DNA of 64,000 bases from Nanosyncoccus sp963540965 (GTDB taxonomy: Bacteria > Patescibacteriota > Saccharimonadia > Saccharimonadales > Saccharimonadaceae): positions 12,965 through 76,964 of the forward strand of contig CAUTSA010000004.1 in assembly GCA_963540965.1 (NCBI GenBank). The letters run 5' to 3'. A program made the translations under genes and the position numbers. Positions 50,721 through 58,379 of this stretch are shown here, piece after piece (the first letter of the stretch is position 1; the number at the start of each line of letters is the position of its first letter). The notes beneath the pieces were generated by a model. The model did not search any database. It was not told where the DNA came from and saw only the letters and a list, made by a program, of their open reading frames with translations.

Positions 50721-52553
50721 ATGACAAAACAACCCAAGAAAAAACCCAAATATAAATCGACAATCAGACGCACCCTACATTACTTCCTGCAAGCAAACAA
50801 AAAATACAAATGGCTCGCTCTTGGCGTTTTCATTGTGACCCCAATTGTGATTTTTGTTCGCACTGTGCTCACTCCACTAGTTATTGCCAATGTTATTGAT
50901 ATTCTATCTTCCGCTAAATCCGAAGACCTTATCAACCCTGGCAATATTTTTCAGATTCCTCTGGTTCAAAAAGTCTTACCACAGGGCATTTTTCTCATTC
51001 TTTGCCAACTAATTGGCTCTGGTATCTTGGGCAACCTACGTGTTTACTTGGTCTGGAAGATGGAACTTCTCACCATTAATGACCTTTCGATTCAGTGTTT
51101 CGACACCGTTAATAATCAATCCATGCAGTTCCACTCTGATCGTTTTTCCGGGTCCCTTACCGCACAGGTTGGTCGCTTTACCCGCGCTTACGAACGTTTT
51201 GCAGACTCCATCATTTTCAACATTCTCCCTCTTATTGTCACCTTCTCCTCCATCTTCATCATCTTGATTAATCGTGCACCAATCTTTGCGATTCTCCTCA
51301 TGATATTCTCCACCGTCTTCGCCATTGTTTCCTCCAAAAGCTTTAAACGTATCGGTGAATGTAACGAAAAAGAAGCGGCCGCTCAAAATAAGCAAACTGG
51401 ACAACTCACAGATTCCATCACCAATATCATCTCAGTCAAATCTTACGCCCAGGAAAATTATGAGCGCGCTCGTTATACTAAATTTCAAGCCGAAACTTTA
51501 GCAGCCGGTGAAAATTCTATGCGCGCCACCATCCATCGTGATGTGATTTTTGATTCTATCTTCCTGCTTATTGATTTTATTATGATTGCCTTTATTGTAA
51601 TCGGTGCCCCAGTAATGGCTCTACCAATTTCCACAGTCATCCTTATCTTCCAGTATTCTCAAACCATCCTAATGAATCTTTGGGATGTTAGCAGTATCTT
51701 TAAAAACTTTACTCGCGTCTTCGGCGACGCTCACGAAATGACTGTCGTCCTCGATACTGTCGACACTGTTGTTGATGAAAAAAGAGCTAAGAAACTTATT
51801 GTCGATAAAGGAGCTATCTCTTTTGATCACATTACCTTCACCCACGCTGACGCCAAAGAAAGTATCTTCGAAGACTTCACCCTTGAGCTAAAACCAGGTG
51901 AACGTATTGGTCTTGCAGGCCTTTCTGGTTCTGGTAAAACTACTCTCACTAAACTCCTTCTCCGTTTTGCCGATGTCGATCAAGGTGCCATCAAAATCGA
52001 CGATCAGAACATTAGAAAAGTTACTCAACATAGCTTAAGAAAAAATATTGCCTATGTTCCTCAGGAAGCTTCTCTCTTCCATCGCGCTATTGCCGAAAAT
52101 ATTGCCTATGCTAAACCTGATGCCTCTATGGAAGAAATTAAGCACGCTGCCAAACTCGCCAATGCCGCCGAGTTTATTGAAAAGCTTCCTAACGGCTATG
52201 AGACCATGGTTGGCGAACGTGGTGTTAAACTTTCTGGAGGGCAACGTCAACGCATTGCCATTGCAAGAGCCATTCTTAAAGACGCGCCAATCCTCGTCCT
52301 CGATGAAGCCACCTCTGCTCTTGATTCCGAATCCGAAGCTCTAATCCAAGAGGCTCTACTTCGCCTCATGCATGGTCGCACTTCCATCGTGGTCGCTCAC
52401 CGCCTCTCCACTATTTCCAGTCTCGATCGTATCGTGGTTCTTGAAAATGGCAAGATCATCGAGCAAGGACCGCATGAAGAACTCCTCAAAAATCCAAAAG
52501 GGCAGTATAAGAAGTTATGGTCTCGTCAATCTGGCGCTTTTGTTGAAAAGTAA
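50721..52553 (+). CDS. ABC exporter half-transporter (TMD-NBD fusion)
   Basis: 610 residues. An N-terminal six-helix transmembrane domain (about 30-320) is followed by an ATPase with Walker A GLAGLSGSGKTTL, signature LSGGQRQRIA, Walker B ILVLDEATS and H-loop VVAHRLS. MsbA/MdlB-type exporter, working as a homodimer or with a second half. No peptidase domain, so it is not a typical bacteriocin exporter, but it is the nearest exporter to the LAP locus (5 kb away). Confidence 0.92.
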   Translation: MTKQPKKKPKYKSTIRRTLHYFLQANKKYKWLALGVFIVTPIVIFVRTVLTPLVIANVIDILSSAKSEDLINPGNIFQIPLVQKVLPQGIFLILCQLIGSGILGNLRVYLVWKMELLTINDLSIQCFDTVNNQSMQFHSDRFSGSLTAQVGRFTRAYERFADSIIFNILPLIVTFSSIFIILINRAPIFAILLMIFSTVFAIVSSKSFKRIGECNEKEAAAQNKQTGQLTDSITNIISVKSYAQENYERARYTKFQAETLAAGENSMRATIHRDVIFDSIFLLIDFIMIAFIVIGAPVMALPISTVILIFQYSQTILMNLWDVSSIFKNFTRVFGDAHEMTVVLDTVDTVVDEKRAKKLIVDKGAISFDHITFTHADAKESIFEDFTLELKPGERIGLAGLSGSGKTTLTKLLLRFADVDQGAIKIDDQNIRKVTQHSLRKNIAYVPQEASLFHRAIAENIAYAKPDASMEEIKHAAKLANAAEFIEKLPNGYETMVGERGVKLSGGQRQRIAIARAILKDAPILVLDEATSALDSESEALIQEALLRLMHGRTSIVVAHRLSTISSLDRIVVLENGKIIEQGPHEELLKNPKGQYKKLWSRQSGAFVEK

Positions 52554-52570
52554 ATTAAATAAGAACTCTT

Positions 52571-53773
52571 ATGGATCCACAAAATTCACCAAGACAACCT
52601 CTAGCTGAACGCATGCGTCCACAAACTTTGTCTGACGTTTTAGGACAAGAGCAAGTCATCGGTGAGGGTAAAATTCTAACCGAAATCGCCAAAAAGAAAG
52701 AACCCGTCAACCTCATTTTCTGGGGTCCACCTGGCACTGGGAAAACCACCCTCGCTCGTATCCTCGCTAAAGAATTCGCAGCTGATTTCATCGAACTTTC
52801 TGCCGTCACTGCTCATAAGAGCGATGTTGAGGCAGTCGTGGAACGTGCCAAACAAAACTGGAATCTTAAAATCCGTACACTTCTTTTTGTGGATGAAATT
52901 CATCGTTTCAATAAGGCCCAGCAGGATGCCTTTCTTCCTCATGTTGAATCTGGGCTGATTACCTTAATTGGCGCCACCACCGAAAACCCTAGCTTCGAGG
53001 TTATTCCTGCTCTCATCTCAAGATCTCGAGTTATCGTTCTAAAGAACCTAGACGAATCAGCTATTCTAAATATTCTAAAACGCGCCACAGAAAAAGAGGG
53101 AATTAATAAAAAAATTCCAGATGAAAGCCTGGCATTGATCGCTAAACTAGCCAATGGCGATGCCAGATCAGCCTTGGGCGACCTTGAAATTTGTCTCTCT
53201 TTGGGTAAAACTATTACCCAAGATCTTGTTCTTGAAGCTGTTGGTAAAAAAATCATTAACTACGACAAAGACGGTGACTATCATTACGACACCATCTCCG
53301 CCTTTATCAAATCCATGCGCGGCAGCGACGTTGACGCCACATTATACTATTTAGCACGCATGCTAGAGGGCGGAGAAGATCCCAAGTTTATCGCTCGCCG
53401 TATGGTGATTTTTGCTTCCGAAGATATTGGACTTGGTGGCAATGGCGCACTGAGTCTTGCTGTTTCCGCCTTTCAAGCAGTCGAACGCATTGGTATGCCC
53501 GAATCTGGCATTATCCTCTCCCATGTTGCAGCTGCCTTAGCCAAGTCAAAAAAAGATCGCAGTAGCTATGACGCCTGGAATCGCGCAAAAGACCTTGCCA
53601 GAAACACTCGCAATCTTCCAATCCCTCTAGGTATTCGCAACGCACCAACCAAGCTAATGAAAGATTTAGGCTACACTAAAGGCTATAAATGGGAAGCCGG
53701 TTTTCACCATGACGTCAGCTACTTGCCAGACGAGATTAAGGATCAAAAAATTTATTTTCCCACCAAGCCATAG
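52571..53773 (+). CDS. rarA: Replication-associated recombination protein A
   Basis: 400 residues. Full AAA+ set: Walker A FWGPPGTGKTTLARIL, Walker B LFVDEIHRFNKAQQD, sensor 1 GATTENPSFEV, and the C-terminal tetramerisation region with LPIPLGIRNAPTKLMK and EAGFHHDVSYLPD. RarA/MgsA acts at stalled replication forks. It starts 17 nt after the ABC transporter stops. Confidence 0.95.
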   Translation: MDPQNSPRQPLAERMRPQTLSDVLGQEQVIGEGKILTEIAKKKEPVNLIFWGPPGTGKTTLARILAKEFAADFIELSAVTAHKSDVEAVVERAKQNWNLKIRTLLFVDEIHRFNKAQQDAFLPHVESGLITLIGATTENPSFEVIPALISRSRVIVLKNLDESAILNILKRATEKEGINKKIPDESLALIAKLANGDARSALGDLEICLSLGKTITQDLVLEAVGKKIINYDKDGDYHYDTISAFIKSMRGSDVDATLYYLARMLEGGEDPKFIARRMVIFASEDIGLGGNGALSLAVSAFQAVERIGMPESGIILSHVAAALAKSKKDRSSYDAWNRAKDLARNTRNLPIPLGIRNAPTKLMKDLGYTKGYKWEAGFHHDVSYLPDEIKDQKIYFPTKP

Positions 53774-53775
53774 AT

Positions 53776-54345
53776 CTAACCAAGAATCGTATGTACTTTT
53801 TGTTTTAGAACTGGCACGATGTCTCGTTCAAACCATGGATTCTTTGCTTGCCAACGGAAATTTAACGGGCTAGGATGCACAATAGGAAAATATTTCGGTA
53901 AATATTCCTGAAAACATTTTACCGTTTCAGTTAAATTCTTTTTTCTTGTGTCTTTAAGATAATACTTAATTGCATACTCGCCTATCAAAATAATTAATTT
54001 AGTTTTTGGCATCAATTTCATAATATCCTCATGATATTCTTCAGCGATGAACTTACGCGGTGGTAAGTCTCCAGTTTTTCCTTTACCTGGATAATAAAAA
54101 TCCATAGGCATAATTGCAATTTTTTCTGAATAAAAAGTCGCCTCATCTATGCCCATCCAATTACGCAATTTTTCTCCAGACTTATCCTTAAATGGAACTC
54201 TATTCTCTTCCACTTTCGCTCCAGGAGCTTGTCCAATAATTAATATCTCTGCATCTTCAGAGATTTGAAGAATTGGCGGTACCTCGCGCAAGGTGTAACT
54301 TGCGTTACGTGGGTCACTCTTTAGTTTTTTGATTATTTCTTCCAT
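53776..54345 (-). CDS. Uracil-DNA glycosylase superfamily protein
   Basis: 189 residues. LIIGQAPGAKVEENRVPFKD (water-activating/uracil pocket motif) and VHPSPLNFRWQAKN (H-P-S-P-L leucine-loop motif) mark a UDG-like fold. No Cys4 iron-sulfur cluster is visible, so it is nearer to the DUF4918/MUG-like families than to family 4. Likely removes uracil or mismatched bases. Convergent with rarA. Confidence 0.85.
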   Translation of the reverse strand: MEEIIKKLKSDPRNASYTLREVPPILQISEDAEILIIGQAPGAKVEENRVPFKDKSGEKLRNWMGIDEATFYSEKIAIMPMDFYYPGKGKTGDLPPRKFIAEEYHEDIMKLMPKTKLIILIGEYAIKYYLKDTRKKNLTETVKCFQEYLPKYFPIVHPSPLNFRWQAKNPWFERDIVPVLKQKVHTILG

Positions 54346-54471
54346 CTTATTTAATCCTCTCCCTATAAGCTAAAACAACAAAATTAATTAAAAATATATT
54401 TTCTACATTATAGCACCCCTGTGTTTTTCTAATCGTTTTGATATAATAAACTCATAAAAGGAGTAAAATCT

Positions 54472-55212
54472 ATGATTTTTATTGTCATTATCTTAATCGC
54501 CGCCCTTATTATTATTCCCGGCGTCAGAATTATTAATCAATACGAACGCGGTGTTGTCCAACGTCTTGGCCGTTTTCGTAAAATCCTTGATCCAGGACTT
54601 CATGTTATTATCCCCTATATTGACACTATGCGCAGTGTCGATGTCCGTACTACGCCAATGGATGTTCCAAAACAAGAAGTTATCACTAAAGATAACGTCA
54701 CAGTTAATGTTGATGCCGTCGTTTATTTCCGCGTAATTGATGCCAAAAAAGCTGTTTTTGAGACCACCAACTACGCCTATGCTACTTCCACCTTTGCCCA
54801 AACCGCATTACGTGATGTCACCGGTAACTTCGACCTGGATGAATTACTCTCAAAACGTGACGAAATTTCTAGCCAGATTAAAGAAATCGTCGATGCCCAA
54901 ACCGATAAATGGGGAATTGATATTGAAAGTGTCAAACTTCAAAATATCGAACTTCCTTCTGATATGAAACGCGCCATGGCAAAGCAAGCTGAAGCCGAAC
55001 GTGAACGTCGTGCTGCTATCATCTCTGCTGAAGGTGAAAAGGCTTCTGCTGCCGCAGTTGCTGAAGCTGCCGAATTACTCGCCAAAACTCCTGGTGGTCT
55101 TAATATTCGTACTCTTCAAACCCTTGAAAAAATCAGCACCGACCCATCTCAGAAAACAGTTATCCTTCTTCCGACTGACCTTGCCGGCGGACTCAAGAAT
55201 CTTCTTAAATAA
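54472..55212 (+). CDS. SPFH/band 7 (stomatin-like) membrane protein
   Basis: 246 residues. One N-terminal membrane segment (about 1-18), then the band 7 domain (YERGVVQRLGRFRKILDPGL, PMDVPKQEVITKDNVTV) and an Ala/Glu coiled coil (AEAERERRAAIISAEGEKAS). Slipins/stomatins form oligomeric membrane scaffolds. Usually they sit next to an NfeD gene, which is absent here. TATAAT plus AAAGGAG upstream. Confidence 0.93.
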   Translation: MIFIVIILIAALIIIPGVRIINQYERGVVQRLGRFRKILDPGLHVIIPYIDTMRSVDVRTTPMDVPKQEVITKDNVTVNVDAVVYFRVIDAKKAVFETTNYAYATSTFAQTALRDVTGNFDLDELLSKRDEISSQIKEIVDAQTDKWGIDIESVKLQNIELPSDMKRAMAKQAEAERERRAAIISAEGEKASAAAVAEAAELLAKTPGGLNIRTLQTLEKISTDPSQKTVILLPTDLAGGLKNLLK

Positions 55213-55231
55213 AAAATGCCGTTTCATAAAA

Positions 55232-55258
55232 AATAGTGCCAGATGGCACTATTTTTAT
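55232..55258. terminator. Bidirectional terminator
   Basis: AATAGTGCC/GGCACTATT hairpin with T5 between convergent genes. Confidence 0.8.
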
Positions 55259-55259
55259 T

Positions 55260-55823
55260 CTAAAATTTCAACTCACAATTACTGCAGTAATAACGGTAAT
55301 CATCCAAACAACACCCACCCAGCCAAATTCTCCCCTCCGCCTCCGCTTTTTCCATTTCTTCATCCATCACTGGCATCCCATAGATAATTCTCGCCGTATG
55401 TTTGTTTCCACATTTAGGACAAATTGAACGCAACCTCTCAATCTGCCGTTTTCGATCTTTTTCAAGTATCCGATCAACCTCCACCATTCTTCTTAATTCA
55501 GCTATTTCATCTTCGTTAAAGAATTTCTCAATCTCATAAAGCAAAGCTTTTCTATTTTGAAAAAACTTATATAGAAAAGTACAGAATATTTTTACCTGCT
55601 CACCCTCACCCTCCTTAATCCATTGCCTTAACTTATCCCCAAGCGGTAAGTACATATAATGACCGCTTACTTCATAAAATTCGTGAAGAATCTCATCATA
55701 CTTGCTCCCCATATGAAGACTAAAACCCTGCTTGATCAATTGATCAATATTTGGCATTTTATAGACGTCTTTAATGATCGGCCTTGGCTCTATTTCTTTA
55801 TCGTATATAATCTTAATCTTCAT
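55260..55823 (-). CDS. Hypothetical protein with C-terminal zinc ribbon
   Basis: 187 residues. The C-terminal 55 residues contain SICPKCGNKHTAR and then CCLDDYRYYCSNCELKF: two CxxC knuckles forming a probable zinc ribbon. The N-terminal 130 residues are helical and charged, not recognised (KIIYDKEIEPRPIIKDVYKM). TATAAT lies 11 nt before the ATG. Could bind nucleic acid; unproven. Confidence 0.6.
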   Translation of the reverse strand: MKIKIIYDKEIEPRPIIKDVYKMPNIDQLIKQGFSLHMGSKYDEILHEFYEVSGHYMYLPLGDKLRQWIKEGEGEQVKIFCTFLYKFFQNRKALLYEIEKFFNEDEIAELRRMVEVDRILEKDRKRQIERLRSICPKCGNKHTARIIYGMPVMDEEMEKAEAEGRIWLGGCCLDDYRYYCSNCELKF

Positions 55824-55854
55824 CAGTTAGCTAGATTATAATACTTTTTCATGC

Positions 55855-56502
55855 CTATAAGACGATTCTGAAATCTGCATATTTATCAGCAAACACATCT
55901 TCAATTTCTTTGTTAGTTTTCTCAAGGTATTTCTTGACGAGATAATAACCTAGAGAGTAGCCAGCCCAACGTGGTAGCTTATCGTTACCATTAAAGAATA
56001 TCTCATCGTAATTATATTCATTAGAGTCTAGTTTATCGCGAACCACTGCTAGAATTTTTTCATTTTCTTCATCAGAACGTTCAAGGATAGTTTTGATGAA
56101 TAAAGTTTTTTCAAGATTGTTGTTTGCAAACTCGTCTTCAAGCACACAAGCGAGCCCCTCGAATAATAATCCGTCAAAAAGAGATTTTATCCATTCATCA
56201 TTTTTACCCCAGCGAGCCGCATGACAAAGCTCGTGTACAACATTTTCGGAAATTAAATTCTCAGTAGCTTTTTTATCGTCAATAATAATACGAATAAAAT
56301 CAGCCGAAAAAGTGAATCCGCCGGCGCCATTTTCAGGTATAATCATTGGAATTCGATTAGTGACTAAGACGTCGATATCCCAATCTATCTTTAATTTTGG
56401 GAAAACATATTTCTCAGCTGTTTTTACGGCAGTTTTTATCATCTCTTTCTTGTCTAAGAGATTGCCATTGACTTCAGTTAATAATATGTTTACCTTATTC
56501 AT
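55855..56502 (-). CDS. DUF2268-like zinc metallopeptidase, copy at 55.9 kb
   Basis: 215 residues, cytosolic. VVHELCHAARWGKNDEW holds the HExxH-type zinc site (HELCH), GLLFEGLACVLEDEF supplies the downstream Glu, and PRWAGYSLGYYLVKKYLEK is the conserved tail of DUF2268/YjaZ-like proteins. Closely related copies lie at 12175 (frameshifted), 15975 (deleted) and 60573 (intact). It has an upstream -10 box and no ribosome-binding site. Substrate unknown. Confidence 0.75.
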   Translation of the reverse strand: MNKVNILLTEVNGNLLDKKEMIKTAVKTAEKYVFPKLKIDWDIDVLVTNRIPMIIPENGAGGFTFSADFIRIIIDDKKATENLISENVVHELCHAARWGKNDEWIKSLFDGLLFEGLACVLEDEFANNNLEKTLFIKTILERSDEENEKILAVVRDKLDSNEYNYDEIFFNGNDKLPRWAGYSLGYYLVKKYLEKTNKEIEDVFADKYADFRIVL

Positions 56503-56623
56503 ATAAGTATATTGTATTATATTATTGCGATAAAATAATGGTGTTTCAATCCACCAAGATTTGTCACTGAGCTACACATAGGCGATTCTTTACGAACCAT
56601 CCGTTCTTTTCTATAATCGTCAT

Positions 56624-57349
56624 ATGCAAAATCCCACCATAAAAAATATTATTGAAAAAGTCTATCAAAAATATCCTAAAATAGATACGATTCTATTGTT
56701 TGGTTCCGCTTTAAATCCAGGTTGGACTAAAAAATCCGATATTGACCTATATTTTATTGATAATAATATAAACGATGGCCGGATTGATCTAGAAATCGAT
56801 GGTGTAAAAATTGAAATTCAAACAGATAATTTTAAAGATTTAAAAAGTTATATAGAAGCGGAATCAGGAAAACTCCTAAACCGCAATATCTCAACCATGC
56901 TCGCAAATTCAAAAATTCTCAAAACTGAGTCTAAGGAACAATTAGAAGGTCTCGTTACTCTAGCTAAAGAAACCCTCAAAACACCGGTAGACTACACCAC
57001 TGAAGACGTCAAAATGTGGAAATACTCTATTAATGACTATTTAGGAAAGTCCACCAAGGATATCGAACATGGCAACATTGCAGCATTCTATTTTGATACA
57101 CATTTTGTCATCCAAAATGCGACCGAATTAATTCTTGCAACAAACAATTATTATTTCCCACAACCAAAAAACCTTACTCCCATTCTCAAACAAATTGCAC
57201 CGAAATTACTGCAGGCAATTGAAGAATATGAGTTAGCGGCTGATCTAGGTAGAAAACTGCAAGCTCTCCAAAAAATTGCAAAGCTCTGCAATCTTAAAAA
57301 AAATAGAAATAGATTCTTATCAAAAATACAAAAAGCTTTCATTTTCTAG
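56624..57349 (+). CDS. Nucleotidyltransferase-HEPN fusion protein
   Basis: 241 residues. The N-terminal half has the minimal nucleotidyltransferase motif LLFGSALNPGWTKKSDIDLYF (G-S then D-x-D); the C-terminal half is a HEPN-type helical domain (KYSINDYLGKSTKDIEHGNI onward). MNT and HEPN are usually separate antitoxin and toxin proteins; a fusion could be an intrinsically restrained toxin or a nucleotide-modifying enzyme. The end overlaps a convergent minus-strand gene by 4 nt. Confidence 0.75.
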   Translation: MQNPTIKNIIEKVYQKYPKIDTILLFGSALNPGWTKKSDIDLYFIDNNINDGRIDLEIDGVKIEIQTDNFKDLKSYIEAESGKLLNRNISTMLANSKILKTESKEQLEGLVTLAKETLKTPVDYTTEDVKMWKYSINDYLGKSTKDIEHGNIAAFYFDTHFVIQNATELILATNNYYFPQPKNLTPILKQIAPKLLQAIEEYELAADLGRKLQALQKIAKLCNLKKNRNRFLSKIQKAFIF

Positions 57350-57729
57350 GCAATGTCGTCATAATGAATTAAAGTAAAATCAATACTATTTTCAAAGCAT
57401 ATGCGGTCGTCCTCCTCAAAAATATTATCGAAACGAGTAATAAAGGAACCTTGATTTTCATTAAAATCCCCATCTTCAAATCTAATATTATCTCTAAGTC
57501 TATCTACGCTATCAGTAGTTTGAATATGAAAATCCTTTATTTTCCTACCAACGATATTTGAAAAGATATCGGCAACAGTTTTATCACCATTTTCATAATC
57601 AGCTTCTTTCTCTATGTCGATATCTGGATTTACATATACATACACATGAGAAGCTGAACTAAAAACGCACTTTTGGCTAGGGGTCTTGCTATTTCTATAT
57701 GCACGATTAGTAAAATGTGATATAATCAA
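57346..57729 (-). CDS. Hypothetical protein (127 aa)
   Basis: Not recognised. Acidic, soluble; the N-terminus SHFTNRAYRNSKTPSQKCVF is basic, followed by a strand-rich acidic part (VYVYVNPDIDIEKEADYENG). Its promoter would use the palindromic CGATTATAATCG shared with the LAP precursor gene, so the two are divergently expressed from one site. This position makes it a candidate immunity or regulatory protein, though nothing in the sequence demonstrates it. Confidence 0.45.
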   Translation of the reverse strand: MIISHFTNRAYRNSKTPSQKCVFSSASHVYVYVNPDIDIEKEADYENGDKTVADIFSNIVGRKIKDFHIQTTDSVDRLRDNIRFEDGDFNENQGSFITRFDNIFEEDDRICFENSIDFTLIHYDDIA

Positions 57730-57736
57730 AATTAAC

Positions 57737-57748
57737 GATTATAATCGT
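57737..57748. promoter_or_regulatory. Palindromic -10 region between divergent genes
   Basis: CGATTATAATCG is a perfect palindrome containing TATAAT on the plus strand and ATTATA, i.e. TATAAT, on the minus strand. It could serve the LAP precursor gene and the 127-aa gene. The -35 boxes are weak, so an activator may be needed. Confidence 0.45.
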
Positions 57749-57778
57749 TGGACATTTGTATGTATTATTTTATGTTGG

Positions 57779-57837
57779 CAAAACATCTCAGTTTGTCGCA
57801 TGTGTGTGACTCCTCTGGAGTGCGACGAGCTGTTTTG
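57779..57837 (+). promoter_or_regulatory. Three-tier stem-loop in the leader of the LAP precursor
   Basis: Outer stem CAAAACA (57779-57785) with TGTTTTG (57831-57837), middle GTCGCA (57795-57800) with TGCGAC (57821-57826), inner CTCC/GGAG (57810-57820). It lies about 45 nt before the start codon and may stabilise or regulate the mRNA. Confidence 0.7.
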
Positions 57838-57882
57838 TTGTCCATACACACTTATCGTTCTAGGAAAGGATGGTGACTCGTT

Positions 57883-58185
57883 ATGAAGAAACTTCTTGAC
57901 GTCAAGCGTACACCTTACGATGTAAATGTTACTGTAGCTGGTAACTGCGGCTCTAGTTGTAGCGCATGCTGCGCTAGCGGTGGCGGTAGCGGTAACTGTA
58001 GCTGCGGTGGAATCGGATCCTGCGGTGGCGGCGGTGGAGCCGGATACTACAGTAGCGGTGGCTGCGGTGGAGCCGGATGCGGCTCTGGTTGTGGCGGTGG
58101 CTGCGGTGGCAGTGGCGGCTCTTGCGGCGGCGGTTCCGGTTGTAACGGAGGTGGCGGCGGTGGCTGCGGTGGCGGCGGAAAGTAA
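57883..58185 (+). CDS. LAP/TOMM precursor peptide, microcin B17-like
   Basis: 100 residues. A leader of about 20 residues (MKKLLDVKRTPYDVNVTVAG) precedes an 80-residue core of 42 Gly, 14 Cys and 13 Ser with almost nothing else (NCGSSCSACC then Gly runs spaced by single Cys or Ser). This is the make-up of the microcin B17 precursor McbA (69 aa), only longer. Cys and Ser are the residues a YcaO enzyme turns into thiazol(in)es and oxazol(in)es, and such an enzyme is encoded next. AAAGGA ribosome-binding site upstream; strong terminator after. A long reverse-strand frame here is a shadow. Confidence 0.88.
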   Translation: MKKLLDVKRTPYDVNVTVAGNCGSSCSACCASGGGSGNCSCGGIGSCGGGGGAGYYSSGGCGGAGCGSGCGGGCGGSGGSCGGGSGCNGGGGGGCGGGGK

Positions 58186-58254
58186 TTTCACCGCTCTCCA
58201 AACATAAGATATACAAGAATGTTTGGTCTCACACATGCCAAAACATTCGCCTCT

Positions 58255-58284
58255 GGCCCGGAACCTAAATTCCGGGCCTCTTTC
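58255..58284 (+). terminator. Strong Rho-independent terminator after the precursor gene
   Basis: GGCCCGGAA/TTCCGGGCC 9-bp stem (58255-58278) and a T-rich tract. It separates the precursor from the enzyme gene and should set a high peptide-to-enzyme ratio. Confidence 0.9.
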
Positions 58285-58312
58285 TTGTTTAAACTCTATA
58301 AAATGTTATAAT
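58285..58312 (+). promoter_or_regulatory. Promoter of the YcaO fusion gene
   Basis: TTGTTT (58285-58290), 16 nt, TATAAT (58307-58312), then a short leader with an AGAGA/TCTCT hairpin and GAAAGGAAGG before the ATG. Confidence 0.7.
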
Positions 58313-58379
58313 ATAACATAATAGAGAGTTATCTCTGGGACCTTAAAAACTTTAGCCTTTAGAAAGGAAGGTGTTTTAG

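Noticed and set aside
50721..52553. ABC transporter as the dedicated exporter of the LAP peptide
   Set aside because: It is 5 kb away, in an operon with rarA, lacks a C39 peptidase domain and looks like a general MsbA/MdlB-type exporter. No positional or sequence link to the peptide.
57739..58236. Long Ala/Thr-rich open frame opposite the LAP precursor
   Set aside because: It is the complement of a Gly/Cys-rich repeat, which leaves all frames open; it has no ribosome-binding site and no recognisable protein, while the plus-strand frame has a leader, a good start and an adjacent cognate enzyme.
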